A stretch of DNA of 64,000 nt. Source: Cytophagales bacterium. Its GTDB lineage: Bacteria; Bacteroidota; Bacteroidia; Cytophagales; Spirosomataceae. The notes beneath the pieces are model-generated. The model worked only from the letters and a program-made list of their open reading frames with translations, ran no database searches and was not told where the DNA came from. Below, in pieces: positions 27,801 to 35,689 of the stretch (its first letter is position 1; every line of letters begins with the position of its first letter). The stretch is taken from contig JAAFKE010000012.1 in NCBI GenBank assembly GCA_013298215.1, positions 24,800 to 88,799 of the forward strand, given 5' to 3'. The position numbers and the translations under genes were made by a program.

Positions 27801-28334
27801 AAGAAAAAAGTGAAGCCTAATTTTAAGGCACTCGGCCCAAAATACGGCAAAAACATGAAGGCCGTGGCCGATGCAATCGGGGCAATTAGCAACGACCAGT
27901 TGGCCATTGGGCGGTTAGAAAAAGAAGGGGTGTTGTCTATAATCGGAACGGCGTTCACGATTCAACTGTCTGACGTTGAAGTGCTTACCGAAGACGTTTC
28001 GGGTTGGCTGGTGGCCAGCGAGGGCGGCCTAACGGTGGCCTTAGACATTACCATCACCGACGAGCTACGCCAAGAAGGCATTGCCCGCGACGTGGTGAAC
28101 CGGATTCAGAACCTGCGCAAAGACCGCAATTTTGACGTGACCGATCGCATTAAGCTCACCATAGAAAACAACAACCCGCAGCTTGCCCAGGCCATAGATG
28201 CCCAGCACGCTTATATTTGCGAAGAGGTGCAAGCAGAAACGCTACGCTTGGAAGCGAGCCTCGGCTTGGAGGCTACCGATATTGAAATGGACGATTTTAC
28301 GTTGCGCCTAACCGTTGAGGTGGTGGCTCAATAA
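24864..28334 (+). CDS. ileS: Isoleucine--tRNA ligase
   Basis: The 1156-residue class I synthetase has the HIGH-equivalent motif GIHHV at residues 55-59 (after GPPSANGTP) and the KMSKS loop as KMSKR at 689-693. The editing (CP1) domain lies between, and a long C-terminal region with the anticodon-binding helical domain follows (SRSRFWGTPLPIWR and WFFTLHAIAGMLF are typical). At about 1150 residues it is longer than the roughly 930-residue E. coli type and resembles the larger eukaryote-like class, which in other organisms is associated with low mupirocin sensitivity (inference). It charges tRNA-Ile with isoleucine. It is monocistronic with its own -7 element. Confidence 0.97.
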   Translation: MNYKEYKSLNYAEVADEVLAFWKNEKIFEQSVEVRQGQPSFTFYEGPPSANGTPGIHHVMARTIKDIFCRYKTLRGFQVKRKGGWDTHGLPIELQVEKELGIKKDDIGVSISIEEYNQKCRETVMRFTDQWNDVTEKMGYWVDLYDPYITYKNEYIESVWHLLKKFYDKGLLYKGFTIQPFSPAAGTGLSSHELNQPGTYKDVKDTSIVGMFRVQSHDLKMMGSTESAPKTYILAWTTTPWTLPANSALTVGAGITYSLVRTFNPYTYEAVQVVLAQDLIPKYFVSKGQDGDFGGFAASDKKLVPWSVVGTCKGADLAGLQYEQMIPAVRVDGNAFRVILGDFVTTEDGTGIVHTALTFGADDYRVGRQNAITPVMVRDENDKEVPIVNRQGRFVDEVGEWLLAKAEQHGVKTHKPLNKSDFWVKNYTNENEKADNYKTTDEIIAIVLKSEGLAFRVERYEHTYPHCWRTDKPILYYPLDSWFIRTTAMKDQLVALNKTINWKPESTGTGRFGNWLENLVDWNLSRSRFWGTPLPIWRSEDHEEVCIGSVQELTNAATHALKDNVLTEPQRAKNQAFLDAVVRNDFDLHRPFVDEVYLVSASGKLMIRETDLIDVWFDSGAMPYAQWHYPFENQDVFNGAYPADFISEGVDQTRGWFFTLHAIAGMLFDSVAFKNVVSTGLVLDKNGNKMSKRLGNAVDPFETIAKYGPDATRWYMITNAEPWDNLRFNLDGIAEVQRKFFGTLFNTYNFYALYANLDGYKIEQFDRVPHQNLTELDRWILSKLVTLVGQVQEQFDDYNPTKAGRLVQDFVCDDLSNWYVRLNRRRFWKGQLTDDKRAAYETLQHCLCAVAQLMSPIAPFFGDWLYRSLTQHVRDESKLKNTPFQHESVHLTNWYAGSLEWIDADLEQSMQLAQDVCSLVHSLRKKNAIKVRQPLSRVLIPVLNEKTRQQIQRVAAIILSETNLKTVDFLDETSATDILKKKVKPNFKALGPKYGKNMKAVADAIGAISNDQLAIGRLEKEGVLSIIGTAFTIQLSDVEVLTEDVSGWLVASEGGLTVALDITITDELRQEGIARDVVNRIQNLRKDRNFDVTDRIKLTIENNNPQLAQAIDAQHAYICEEVQAETLRLEASLGLEATDIEMDDFTLRLTVEVVAQ

Positions 28335-28341
28335 AGATACA

Positions 28342-28953
28342 CTACTGCCGCCTGCTGGTGGTGGCTACAATGCACTTTTTGGAGGCTTCGTTGATAACAA
28401 CGGAGCCCCTGCCGCGCGTTTGGCTCATACATCCGCTTTCTACAACGCGGCTTTGGGCGTAGTAGTTGCCCGTGTTTGTGGGCAAAAACCTATCTTTGGC
28501 CACCGCCAGTTGGTTGCCTCCCGTGGGCGAGTCGTACCAGTCTACCACTGCTTCTGGTTGAACGAACGCTACGAGAGCTGGAATGGCCGAATCGCGACAA
28601 ATGATCTCACTCGTCACCAACGGCTCGGTCGGAATGAACGGGTCGCAGAGAGGTAAATTAATGGTAGTATCTTTAACCGAGGCATCGGCAAAGGTTACTT
28701 TTATCGTCACCTTATTGCTCGGAAAAGCGCGGATACCAACGATGCTGTCGCCAATTACTGTCCCGCTTTCGGGTAGTAGCGCAGCACCAATGGGTAGTGA
28801 AAAAGCAATTTTGTAGGTACTTTCGCCTAAGCATACTTTTGGGCAAACAACTTGCCGAACAGCGATTTTTTTTTGTAATGCAACTTGCGAGACGGAACAG
28901 GTAGGAGATAACGAAAAGCAAACGAAGCAGGTCACGGGGATAAGCCTATTCAT
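28342..28953 (-). CDS. Secreted Ig-like (CHU_C-associated) protein
   Basis: The ATG at 28953 gives 203 residues with a signal peptide (MNRLIPVTCFVCFSLSPTC); a TTG start further upstream is less likely. The C-terminal half (VDWYDSPTGGNQLAVAKDRF, then YYAQSRVVESGC) resembles one CHU_C-associated Ig-like unit like those in the metallopeptidase. There is no T9SS tail. It is much shorter than its relatives, which are usually large multi-domain surface proteins, so it may be a reduced form. Its stop lies 7 bases from the ileS stop (convergent). Function unknown. Confidence 0.65.
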   Translation of the reverse strand: MNRLIPVTCFVCFSLSPTCSVSQVALQKKIAVRQVVCPKVCLGESTYKIAFSLPIGAALLPESGTVIGDSIVGIRAFPSNKVTIKVTFADASVKDTTINLPLCDPFIPTEPLVTSEIICRDSAIPALVAFVQPEAVVDWYDSPTGGNQLAVAKDRFLPTNTGNYYAQSRVVESGCMSQTRGRGSVVINEASKKCIVATTSRRQ

Positions 28954-29034
28954 AACTAAAAATAATCTTACGGGGTTAGTGAGCAATTGATTTGTACCAA
29001 TAAGTAGACGCTGAAAGGGTTTAAAAGGTTCTAA

Positions 29035-29226
29035 ATCAGCGTCCTTTTCGATTTGGCGTACTACAATTTTATTATTGAAGATACACCTAATTTTCCGAAT
29101 GAGTCATTTTGGGAAGCATCAATTAGAAGTTTTTTAGAACATAAGTATACATTCAAAATATTGGAAATCGTGTTGTTCTTGTGGAAATCAAACAACACAA
29201 ATATGAGTAAACAACTTGAAAATTGA
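29035..29226 (+). pseudogene. Startless AT-rich coding remnant
   Basis: The plus-strand frame is open for 63 codons from just after a TAA at 29032 to a TGA at 29224. It reads like a real protein end (DLAYYNFIIEDTPNFPNESF, then FLEHKYTFKILEIV) but has no start codon until a late Met. It is clearly more AT-rich than its neighbours. I cannot name the family. A related 30-base stretch recurs at 36939-36967. It is probably the 3-prime end of a gene lost by deletion. Confidence 0.35.
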
Positions 29227-29377
29227 CAGCATAAGCCACCCTGCAATCCTCAGCACGGTGCAATATCTGATATTTTTCTCTAAATGCACTACGCTGATCT
29301 ATATTGATGCTGTTCAAACTTTTTGCTAAACAGGTTTTCAAAGTCTTAACTTAACCAGTATTCAGTCAAATTCGTAA

Positions 29378-29536
29378 AACACGCCCGCGATTTTTGGCTA
29401 TAACTACCCAGCCCAGCACGTAGAAAACTGCCTAACCCAAAGCCACACCGAAAACTCCGCTTGGGCGCTTCAAAATAGCCTGGAACTCACCGAGTTGTTG
29501 GATCAAATACGGGTAAAAATCGCTTTTTCTGACTAA
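29378..29536 (+). pseudogene. Second startless coding remnant before asnB2
   Basis: The frame is open for 52 codons from after a TAA at 29375 to a TAA at 29534, with protein-like sequence (IFGYNYPAQHVENC, then LELTELLDQIRVKIAF) and no start codon. Its stop codon overlaps the -7 element of the next gene. It looks like the C-terminus of a lost gene; the family is not recognised. Confidence 0.35.
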
Positions 29537-29541
29537 CTTTG
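29534..29541 (+). promoter_or_regulatory. Bacteroidota -7 element for asnB2
   Basis: TAACTTTG followed by C matches TAnnTTTGC, 36 bases before the TTG start at 29578. It places transcription start near 29548, which supports the TTG start. Confidence 0.55.
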
Positions 29542-29577
29542 CCTCTCAGAAATGTGTGAACTTAACCTCTCTTTATT

Positions 29578-31506
29578 TTGTGCGGAATTGTAGGCGTTGT
29601 TGGTCCTGATGCGGGGCAATATATTCAAAAACTGACCGATATTATTGCCCATCGCGGCCCCGACGACGCGGGTATTTTCAGCACCGATCGGCTGGCATTT
29701 GGCCACCGGCGGCTTTCGATCTTAGACCTGTCGCCGAACGGCCACCAACCCATGTTGTCGGCAGATGGCCGCTACGTGATGGTTTTCAACGGTGAAATTT
29801 ACAACCACACCCAAATTAGGGCCGAGTTTCGTGATAAATACACCTTCAAATCGTCGTCAGACACCGAGACGATCCTGTACGGCTTTGCGGAGTACGGCCC
29901 GCAAATATTTGAACGCCTAAACGGTATTTTTGCCCTGGCTATTTTTGATACGCTCACGCAGACGCTCACGGTGGCACGCGACCAGTTCGGCATCAAACCA
30001 CTTTATTACTACCACCAAAACGGCCAGTTTATTTTTGGCTCGGAGATCAAGTCTATTGCGGCTTTTCCGGGTATTAACAAATCGCTCGACTACACCGCAC
30101 TGGTTAATTACCTGCATTTTTTGTGGTCGCCAGCCACCCAAACACCCTTTGAACACGTCCGAAAACTACTGCCTGGCCACTACGCGCAGCTGAACGTGCA
30201 AAACCCCCAAAAACTCACTTTTACCAAATATTACGAAATACCCTTCGCTGGCAAATATGCCCACAACACCGAGGCCGAGCTAATCGACGAGCTCGATGCG
30301 CGTCTGTACCGTGCCGTGGAGCGGCAGCTGCTTTCGGACCGTCCGCTGGGCTTTTTTCTGTCGGGAGGCTTAGATTCGAGTGCCATCGTGGCCATGGCCA
30401 AACGCATTTCGCCAGGTGTGCGCTGGCCCTGCTACACCATCAAAACGGGCGACGCTGACGGCGACTTTGAGGGCTTTGCCAACGACCTGCCCTTTGCCCG
30501 CAAGGTGGCCAAGCACTTAGATGTGGAGCTGATTGAGGTGCAAGCACAGGCCGATATTGTTCGCGATTTTGACTTGATGATCTGGCATTTAGACGAACCC
30601 CAGGCCGACACTGCGCCGCTCAACGTATTGAATATTTGCCAACAAGCCCGCGCAAACGACCACATTGTGCTGTTGGGTGGTACGGCTGGCGACGATGTGT
30701 TTTCTGGCTACCGCCGCCACCAAGCCATGCGATATGAACCCATTTTAGGACTCATACCGCGCCCCGTGGGTCGGATTTTACATACCATGGCGGGCTTGCT
30801 GGGTACGCAAAACGCCACTGCGCGGCGCATTCAGAAAGTGGCCTCGGGGCTGGCGTTGGGCCAGAAACAACGAATGGCGAGCTACTTTGGGTGGCTACCG
30901 CTGCAAACCAACAAAGATCTGTTCAGCGACCGCGTCCGTGCGTTGATCGGAGACTACGACCCGTCGCAGGTTTTGATTGACTGCCTGAAAGACATCCCCC
31001 AAGAAAAAAAATTACTCAACCAAATGTTATTTTGGGACTTAAAGTACTTTTTGACCGACCACAACCTAAACTATACCGACAAACTCAGCATGGCCACGGG
31101 GGTTGAGGTGAGGGTGCCATTTTTGGATTTGGAGCTCGTAGAATTTAGTACCCTCATTCCGCCGCACCTCAAACTGAAAGGGACAACGACCAAATATCTG
31201 CTCAAAAAAGTAATGGAACGCTACCTGCCCCACGACGTTATTTACCGCCCCAAAACGGGTTTTGGCGCACCCCTGCGCGAATGGTTTGGAGCGGGAAAAT
31301 TAGACGATATGACGGCGGCATACCTGTCGGCTGAGGGTATTAAAAAACGGGGGATATTCAATGCCGATGCCGTGCAAGAACTCATAGAAAGCAACCGAAG
31401 CGGCAAAATCGACGCGTCCTACACCGTGTGGGGCCTGATGGCCGTAGAGTCGTGGATGCAGCAATTTATTGACAACACCACCCATGAGCCGGCAAAACAA
31501 CTTTGA
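29578..31506 (+). CDS. AsnB-type glutamine-dependent amidotransferase (second copy)
   Basis: The 642-residue protein starts at TTG: the catalytic Cys must be residue 2 (CGIVGVVG), a stop lies five codons upstream, and no in-frame ATG exists between. HRGPDDAGIF and the PP-loop FLSGGLDSSAIV are intact. The acidic motif reads GGTAGDDVFSGYRRH, where the copy at 2423-4237 has GDGADELFAGYRRY. The divergent motif, and the overlapping acyltransferase gene downstream, resemble amidotransferases of surface-polysaccharide clusters that amidate sugar acids or aminoacylated sugars. I therefore infer a glycan-modifying role rather than asparagine supply. Simple redundancy with asnB is the alternative. Confidence 0.85.
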   Translation: MCGIVGVVGPDAGQYIQKLTDIIAHRGPDDAGIFSTDRLAFGHRRLSILDLSPNGHQPMLSADGRYVMVFNGEIYNHTQIRAEFRDKYTFKSSSDTETILYGFAEYGPQIFERLNGIFALAIFDTLTQTLTVARDQFGIKPLYYYHQNGQFIFGSEIKSIAAFPGINKSLDYTALVNYLHFLWSPATQTPFEHVRKLLPGHYAQLNVQNPQKLTFTKYYEIPFAGKYAHNTEAELIDELDARLYRAVERQLLSDRPLGFFLSGGLDSSAIVAMAKRISPGVRWPCYTIKTGDADGDFEGFANDLPFARKVAKHLDVELIEVQAQADIVRDFDLMIWHLDEPQADTAPLNVLNICQQARANDHIVLLGGTAGDDVFSGYRRHQAMRYEPILGLIPRPVGRILHTMAGLLGTQNATARRIQKVASGLALGQKQRMASYFGWLPLQTNKDLFSDRVRALIGDYDPSQVLIDCLKDIPQEKKLLNQMLFWDLKYFLTDHNLNYTDKLSMATGVEVRVPFLDLELVEFSTLIPPHLKLKGTTTKYLLKKVMERYLPHDVIYRPKTGFGAPLREWFGAGKLDDMTAAYLSAEGIKKRGIFNADAVQELIESNRSGKIDASYTVWGLMAVESWMQQFIDNTTHEPAKQL

Positions 31507-32572
31507 TATTATTCGTCTTTTGGCGGCGTTGCAGGTGGCGTTTTTCCACGCCAAAGGCCACCTAAAAGTAGCCGAAAGCCCAGTTGAAGTCTTCATTGAT
31601 TTTTTTAAGAACTTTCCTGGCGTACCCATATTCTTTACCGTCAGCGGCTTTCTTATTTATCAATCGTATGCCCGCAACAGCCAAAACTTGCGGCAGTACG
31701 TCGTCAATCGGGCCTTGCGCATCTACCCAGGCTTGTGGGTGTGCTTGGCCGCCACGGTTTTGCTGTTGTTTGTTTTTCGTATCATCGACCTGAGCGCCTT
31801 GATGCGCCTCCCTTTTGGGCTGTGGTTGCTGGCTCAACTCACTTTTTTTCAGTTCTTCACGCCCGACCTCCTGCGCGGTTGGGGCGTGGGCACACCCAAC
31901 GGCGCACTCTGGACGGTGAGCGTAGAGTTGCAGTTTTACGCGCTTGTTCCGTTGGTCTTTTGGTTGTTAGACCGCCCATTTGGCGCAGCCCGACCCAGCA
32001 AGTGGCTCGTTGTGGCGGCACTTTTTGGATTATCGGTGCTAAGTTATGCCTTTTTAAACACCCAGCCCCCCGATTCTTTGTTGGCAAAATTAGGGGCCAT
32101 TGCCGTGCTACCGTATTTGTACTGCTTTTTGGTTGGTATTGTCTTTGCGGTATGGTGGCCCGCACTAAGGCCGTTTATTGAAGGTAAGTTTTGGGGCTGG
32201 TTGGTGGGGTACGTGGCTTTTTGCTTGGTGTTTTCAAACGGATTGGGTTTGTACAAAGCCCACTACTGGCCCAACGCTTACGGCCTGGTGGCCAACGTTT
32301 TGCTGGGCGTTGTCACGCTGTCGGGGGCGTATAGTGCTACGAGCCTGAGCCAAAAACTACTTCGTGGGTTTGATGTTTCCTACGGTGTTTACATCTACCA
32401 AATGCTCATTATAAATACCTACGTGGCCATGGGGCGGGTGGGCAGCTACCAATTTTTGTTTGAGGTCATTGTGCTGTCGGCCGTTTGCGGGGCATTGTCT
32501 TGGCATTTCGTGGAGCGCAAAGCCCTCGGTGCCAAACAACTGTTCGTGGGCAAACAACGGCGTAGTTCTTGA
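31484..32572 (+). CDS. Acyltransferase 3 family membrane protein
   Basis: The ATG at 31484 gives 362 residues and overlaps the end of the AsnB2 gene by 23 bases; a TTG five codons earlier is also in frame. The start NFDIIRLLAALQVAFFHAKG matches the acyltransferase 3 opening with its conserved His, and about ten membrane segments follow. These enzymes O-acylate extracytoplasmic sugars (for example O-antigen or exopolysaccharide acetylation). The overlap implies translational coupling with AsnB2, so both products probably act on the same glycan (inference). Confidence 0.88.
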   Translation: MSRQNNFDIIRLLAALQVAFFHAKGHLKVAESPVEVFIDFFKNFPGVPIFFTVSGFLIYQSYARNSQNLRQYVVNRALRIYPGLWVCLAATVLLLFVFRIIDLSALMRLPFGLWLLAQLTFFQFFTPDLLRGWGVGTPNGALWTVSVELQFYALVPLVFWLLDRPFGAARPSKWLVVAALFGLSVLSYAFLNTQPPDSLLAKLGAIAVLPYLYCFLVGIVFAVWWPALRPFIEGKFWGWLVGYVAFCLVFSNGLGLYKAHYWPNAYGLVANVLLGVVTLSGAYSATSLSQKLLRGFDVSYGVYIYQMLIINTYVAMGRVGSYQFLFEVIVLSAVCGALSWHFVERKALGAKQLFVGKQRRSS

Positions 32573-32573
32573 C

Positions 32574-33335
32574 TTACGCTTCGATGGTTTTGAACTGCGC
32601 CATCAGTGCGCCGATGGCGGGTAGTAGGGAGGGATTTTGCTCAATTCCGTTGCCGATCACAATCACATCCGCGCCCGCTTGCAGGGCAGTTTGGGCTTTT
32701 TGGGGTGTATTAATACCCCCACCCACAATAATGGGCAGGTCCACCGTCTGGCGAACGGCGGCAATCATCTCGGGCGTTATGGGCAAGTGCGCCCCGCTGC
32801 CCGCGTCCATGTAAATGAGCTGAAGCCCGAGCATCTCGCCCGCCAACGCGGTGCAGGCAGCCACGCTGGGCTTGTCGCGCGGAATGGGCGTGGTGTTGCT
32901 GATGTAGGACACCGTGGTGGCACGGCCACTTTCAACGAGCATATAACCAGTTGGCAAAATCTCTAACTTACTTTTCTTTAAAATCGGGGCCGCAATAACG
33001 TGTTGGCCAATCAAAAACTCTGGGTTGCGGCCAGAGATCAGCGACAGCAACAAAATGGCATCGGCCGATGCTTCCACGTGTAGGCTATTGCCAGGAAAAA
33101 GCACTGCGGGCAGGTCGGTGTGCTGGTGAATGGCGGCGATGATTTCGTCGGTAGCGTAGGTTGTGATGAGGCTCCCGCCCACAAAAAAAAGATCGACGTG
33201 GTTTTGAACACATGCGTGTAAAAACGCAGGAAAGTGCTCCAACTCCACTTTATCGGGGTCGAGCAGCACAGCAAAAGCCTTGCGGCCTTCGGCGCGGTAT
33301 TTATGCAGGACTGGAAGTATCTTCTTGCGTTGCAT
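32574..33335 (-). CDS. Geranylgeranylglyceryl/heptaprenylglyceryl phosphate synthase
   Basis: The 253-residue TIM-barrel protein belongs to the GGGPS/PcrB family. Visible motifs are FAVLLDPDKVE (Mg-binding Asp), FFVGGSL, the phosphate-binding YMDAGSGAH and VGGGIN, and ADVIVIGNGIE. GGGPS joins a polyprenyl diphosphate to sn-glycerol-1-phosphate, the first committed step of archaeal-type ether lipids; a Bacteroidota group with this activity is known. The product in these bacteria and its fate are unresolved. The gene overlaps the upstream membrane-protein gene by 35 bases and converges with the acyltransferase (one base between stops). Confidence 0.9.
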   Translation of the reverse strand: MQRKKILPVLHKYRAEGRKAFAVLLDPDKVELEHFPAFLHACVQNHVDLFFVGGSLITTYATDEIIAAIHQHTDLPAVLFPGNSLHVEASADAILLLSLISGRNPEFLIGQHVIAAPILKKSKLEILPTGYMLVESGRATTVSYISNTTPIPRDKPSVAACTALAGEMLGLQLIYMDAGSGAHLPITPEMIAAVRQTVDLPIIVGGGINTPQKAQTALQAGADVIVIGNGIEQNPSLLPAIGALMAQFKTIEA

Positions 33336-33726
33336 GGGGCTGGTCGTGAGTCGCTAAATAATCGGATAGTTTTTGTTTGGCCAAGCCGAGCAAAAACGAC
33401 ACTGCGTAGCCCGCTACGGCCTTGGTGATAACCGAACTTTCTTGTTTTTCTACCATGATGGGCCGCTTTTTTTTGCCTTTTGGGGTTTCGTCGTCGGCAT
33501 CTTCGTCGGGCAATATGGCTTCCAGGAGCAAATATACTGCCAAAACGCTCCCGCCAATGATGAGTGCCGTCTTGCCAGCATGCGTCGCATCGGTGCGCAA
33601 GCTCTCTAATTTTGAGTCGAGCGATTCTTTCAGCGCATCGGCAGTGCTGGCCAACGACTCTTTGCGGGCGTTTGTGTCGGCAAACGGCTCAGTGAAGTTC
33701 AATATTTTGGTCAGAATGGCAGACAA
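33301..33726 (-). CDS. Unknown membrane protein overlapping the GGGPS gene
   Basis: The 141-residue protein starts at TTG (33726): the frame is open upstream to 33795, but it contains no ATG or GTG and a promoter element lies at 33756-33763. It has an N-terminal helical, possibly coiled-coil part with many Ser/Lys/Glu (ESLASTADALKESLDSKLES), a membrane segment (LIIGGSVLAVYLLLEAIL, about residues 55-72), a charged loop and a second hydrophobic helix (AVAGYAVSFLLGLA). No family is recognised. The 35-base overlap with the GGGPS start suggests co-translation and a membrane-lipid link (inference). Confidence 0.7.
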   Translation of the reverse strand: MSAILTKILNFTEPFADTNARKESLASTADALKESLDSKLESLRTDATHAGKTALIIGGSVLAVYLLLEAILPDEDADDETPKGKKKRPIMVEKQESSVITKAVAGYAVSFLLGLAKQKLSDYLATHDQPHATQEDTSSPA

Positions 33727-33755
33727 ATCGTTGGCGAAGTGAGGTTTAAAACGTG

Positions 33756-33763
33756 CAAATTTA
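33756..33763 (-). promoter_or_regulatory. Bacteroidota -7 element for the membrane protein/GGGPS operon
   Basis: The minus strand reads TAAATTTG followed by C, matching TAnnTTTGC, about 30 bases before the TTG at 33726. It supports that start because the upstream frame would not be transcribed. Confidence 0.5.
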
Positions 33764-34123
33764 GCACGAATAACCGATAGTGGGCAATAAATTAGTTATA
33801 AACAATGTCGCCCTTTATCGAAAAGGTCACATTGTACGCACTTTTAACGCTTAATCATCATTTTTAATGGCTATGATAATTGAGTGAGTAGTGCGTTTTC
33901 AACCGCAAAGTTGGTGGTTTTATTAGGTTGGGTTTAGGGCAAAGACGCACCCAATTTGGTGGGCAAAAGGGCTCACACGTTGTTGGTATTGGTCACTCAA
34001 AAAACTGATTCAAAATCTGGTGCGCTTGTTCTGTTATTAACCAAAATGAACTTTTTGTTGGTAACGCCAAAAGTAATATTGTCATTTTTCGTTTCCCAGC
34101 CGACTTTTCTTTTTGGTTAATTT
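33764..34123. other. 360-base intergenic region without a recognisable gene
   Basis: Apart from short frames (the best is a 24-codon ATG frame near 34047) I see nothing supported. There is no clear terminator for the AraC gene whose stop is at 34124. Confidence 0.4.
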
Positions 34124-35278
34124 TCACACGCCTTCCAAATAATTTTTGGGCGATGTTCCCGTAAATTTTTTGACGGCGCGGTTGAAAGTAGCTTTTGAGT
34201 TAAAACCCGAGTCGAGCGCGATGCCCAGCAGGCTTAGGTGCTGGTTTTCAGGGTCTTTGCGCCGCCGTTTGAACTCCTCCACCCGAAACTCATTCACAAA
34301 ATCGTTAAAGTTTTTGCCGTAGCCGCCGTTTATGACTCCCGACAACACCGATACGTTGGTTTTGAGGCGGTTGGCCAAATCCGACAGCGTGAGTTCGGGT
34401 TCGAGATACACTTTGTCGTCGCGCATGAGTTTGTCAATTTTGGTTTTCCAAACGGCATAATTCACCTCCGTCGGGAGAGCCGCCACGCCGTCTTTTGCGG
34501 TATCGTCGGGCAAATGTTGCGCGGGCAAATGCGTTGCTTCGAGCGCGGCTTGGTCGAAAACGAGCTTTTTGGGTTGCGGCTGCGCGTAGCCTTTTATACC
34601 CACGTAGGTAATAATGGCCACCGTGAACAAATTCCACCACCAATCTTGCTCAAAAGGCAGGTCGTCCAAGGCTTTATCGGCAATACTCCAGCCCAATTTA
34701 AATACTTCGCCCGCGATGATGAGATAAATGAAATTGCGAAGCCAAATGAAGCTAACCAGTTCAACGTCAGAAAATTGCGATTCAGTCCAACTGCGATAGG
34801 CGCGATAAATACGGAGCGATTGGTAAAAATAATAAATGTAAGAAGCCCAAATGGCCGCCGTTTCGAGCCAGCTCAACCAATGGGCCAAAGTGGAAACGCG
34901 AAACTGGTGCAGCGCGGTTTTGCCCTGCACAAAAACGGCGAAGCTGATTGAAAAGTAAAGAAAATAAGGTACGTAATGCAGCAAATGAGCGGCCTTTAAG
35001 CGAAAATCGCGGTTGATTTGGGCGTTGAGGTACAAAAAAATGGTGGGCGCAAAAGCCAGCGTAAAATAACGCGGAAAGCCGTCGAATTTTTCCCAGAGAA
35101 TGTTGATGCCCGCAAAACCGAAGGTGTAATCTTGGATTTCCATGGCCAAAAAAAACAAAATCCAGCCCAGTAATTTGTCCGAAAGCCGTTCTTCGCGCCA
35201 GCCTCGGTACCAGAGTAAAACTGCAAAAAGTAGGGCCAAAAAATAGCCAAATTGCAACGGGGTGGTGTAATAAGTCAT
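34124..35278 (-). CDS. Membrane-anchored AraC family regulator
   Basis: The 384-residue protein has about seven N-terminal membrane segments (within residues 5-225; FGYFLALLFAVLLWYRGW, ...FTVAIITYVGIKGY) and a C-terminal AraC helix-turn-helix domain (about 280-384; LTLSDLANRLKTNVSVLSGV, ending TGTSPKNYLEG). It probably senses an envelope or external signal directly while bound to the membrane. This 7TM-AraC design is frequent in Bacteroidota and its ligands are unknown. It is divergent from the DUF952 gene across a 410-base region. Confidence 0.88.
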   Translation of the reverse strand: MTYYTTPLQFGYFLALLFAVLLWYRGWREERLSDKLLGWILFFLAMEIQDYTFGFAGINILWEKFDGFPRYFTLAFAPTIFLYLNAQINRDFRLKAAHLLHYVPYFLYFSISFAVFVQGKTALHQFRVSTLAHWLSWLETAAIWASYIYYFYQSLRIYRAYRSWTESQFSDVELVSFIWLRNFIYLIIAGEVFKLGWSIADKALDDLPFEQDWWWNLFTVAIITYVGIKGYAQPQPKKLVFDQAALEATHLPAQHLPDDTAKDGVAALPTEVNYAVWKTKIDKLMRDDKVYLEPELTLSDLANRLKTNVSVLSGVINGGYGKNFNDFVNEFRVEEFKRRRKDPENQHLSLLGIALDSGFNSKATFNRAVKKFTGTSPKNYLEGV

Positions 35279-35662
35279 TTTCAGAGGTTGTTGTTTTAGA
35301 AAGCTATCTACTGCTGTTTCTGTTTGGTGTCTTACATTTTTCGTAATAGTTTAGCAGGCTTTCCAATCAGATTGATTTTGGGAAACTTCTTGGGGTGGTA
35401 GAAATGGACTTAGCCCTTGTTTTCTTACAGTTGAGATAAGTAGAGGTAACGAAATAATTGATATTTTTTTACAACTATTTAACTATCAAATGCTTATTCA
35501 ATAACTGGGCGGCTCCGTCAGAATTTAACATTATTACTTAACCGTCCTATTGCAAAACAAAGATGCTGTTTTTTTTATTCCCAGTACAGCAATTTTTATC
35601 TCAATTTTACCACCTCCCGCAGTATGAACTGCTGTGCGAGCCCACCGTAACCCTAAGTTTGC
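35279..35662. other. Long divergent intergenic region between the 7TM-AraC gene and the DUF952 gene
   Basis: About 384 AT-rich bases without a supported gene. It probably carries control sites for both flanking genes. On the minus strand near 35300 TAGCTTTC approaches the -7 consensus with one mismatch. No convincing operator repeat was seen. Confidence 0.4.
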
Positions 35663-35670
35663 TACATTTG
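35663..35670 (+). promoter_or_regulatory. Bacteroidota -7 element for the DUF952/DinB operon
   Basis: TACATTTG followed by C matches TAnnTTTGC, 19 bases before the ATG at 35690, implying a very short leader. Confidence 0.5.
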
Positions 35671-35689
35671 CGGTACTTTAAAACAAAAA

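Larger units (their letters stand above)
28987..29577. other. 591-base gap with coding remnants, a hairpin and the asnB2 promoter
   Basis: The gap holds an 8-base-stem hairpin (GACGCTGA 29007-29014 with TCAGCGTC 29036-29043), an AT-rich open frame without a start (29035-29226), a second startless open frame (29378-29536), and the promoter of the downstream asnB-type gene (29534-29541). No transposase or terminal repeat is visible. Confidence 0.5.
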
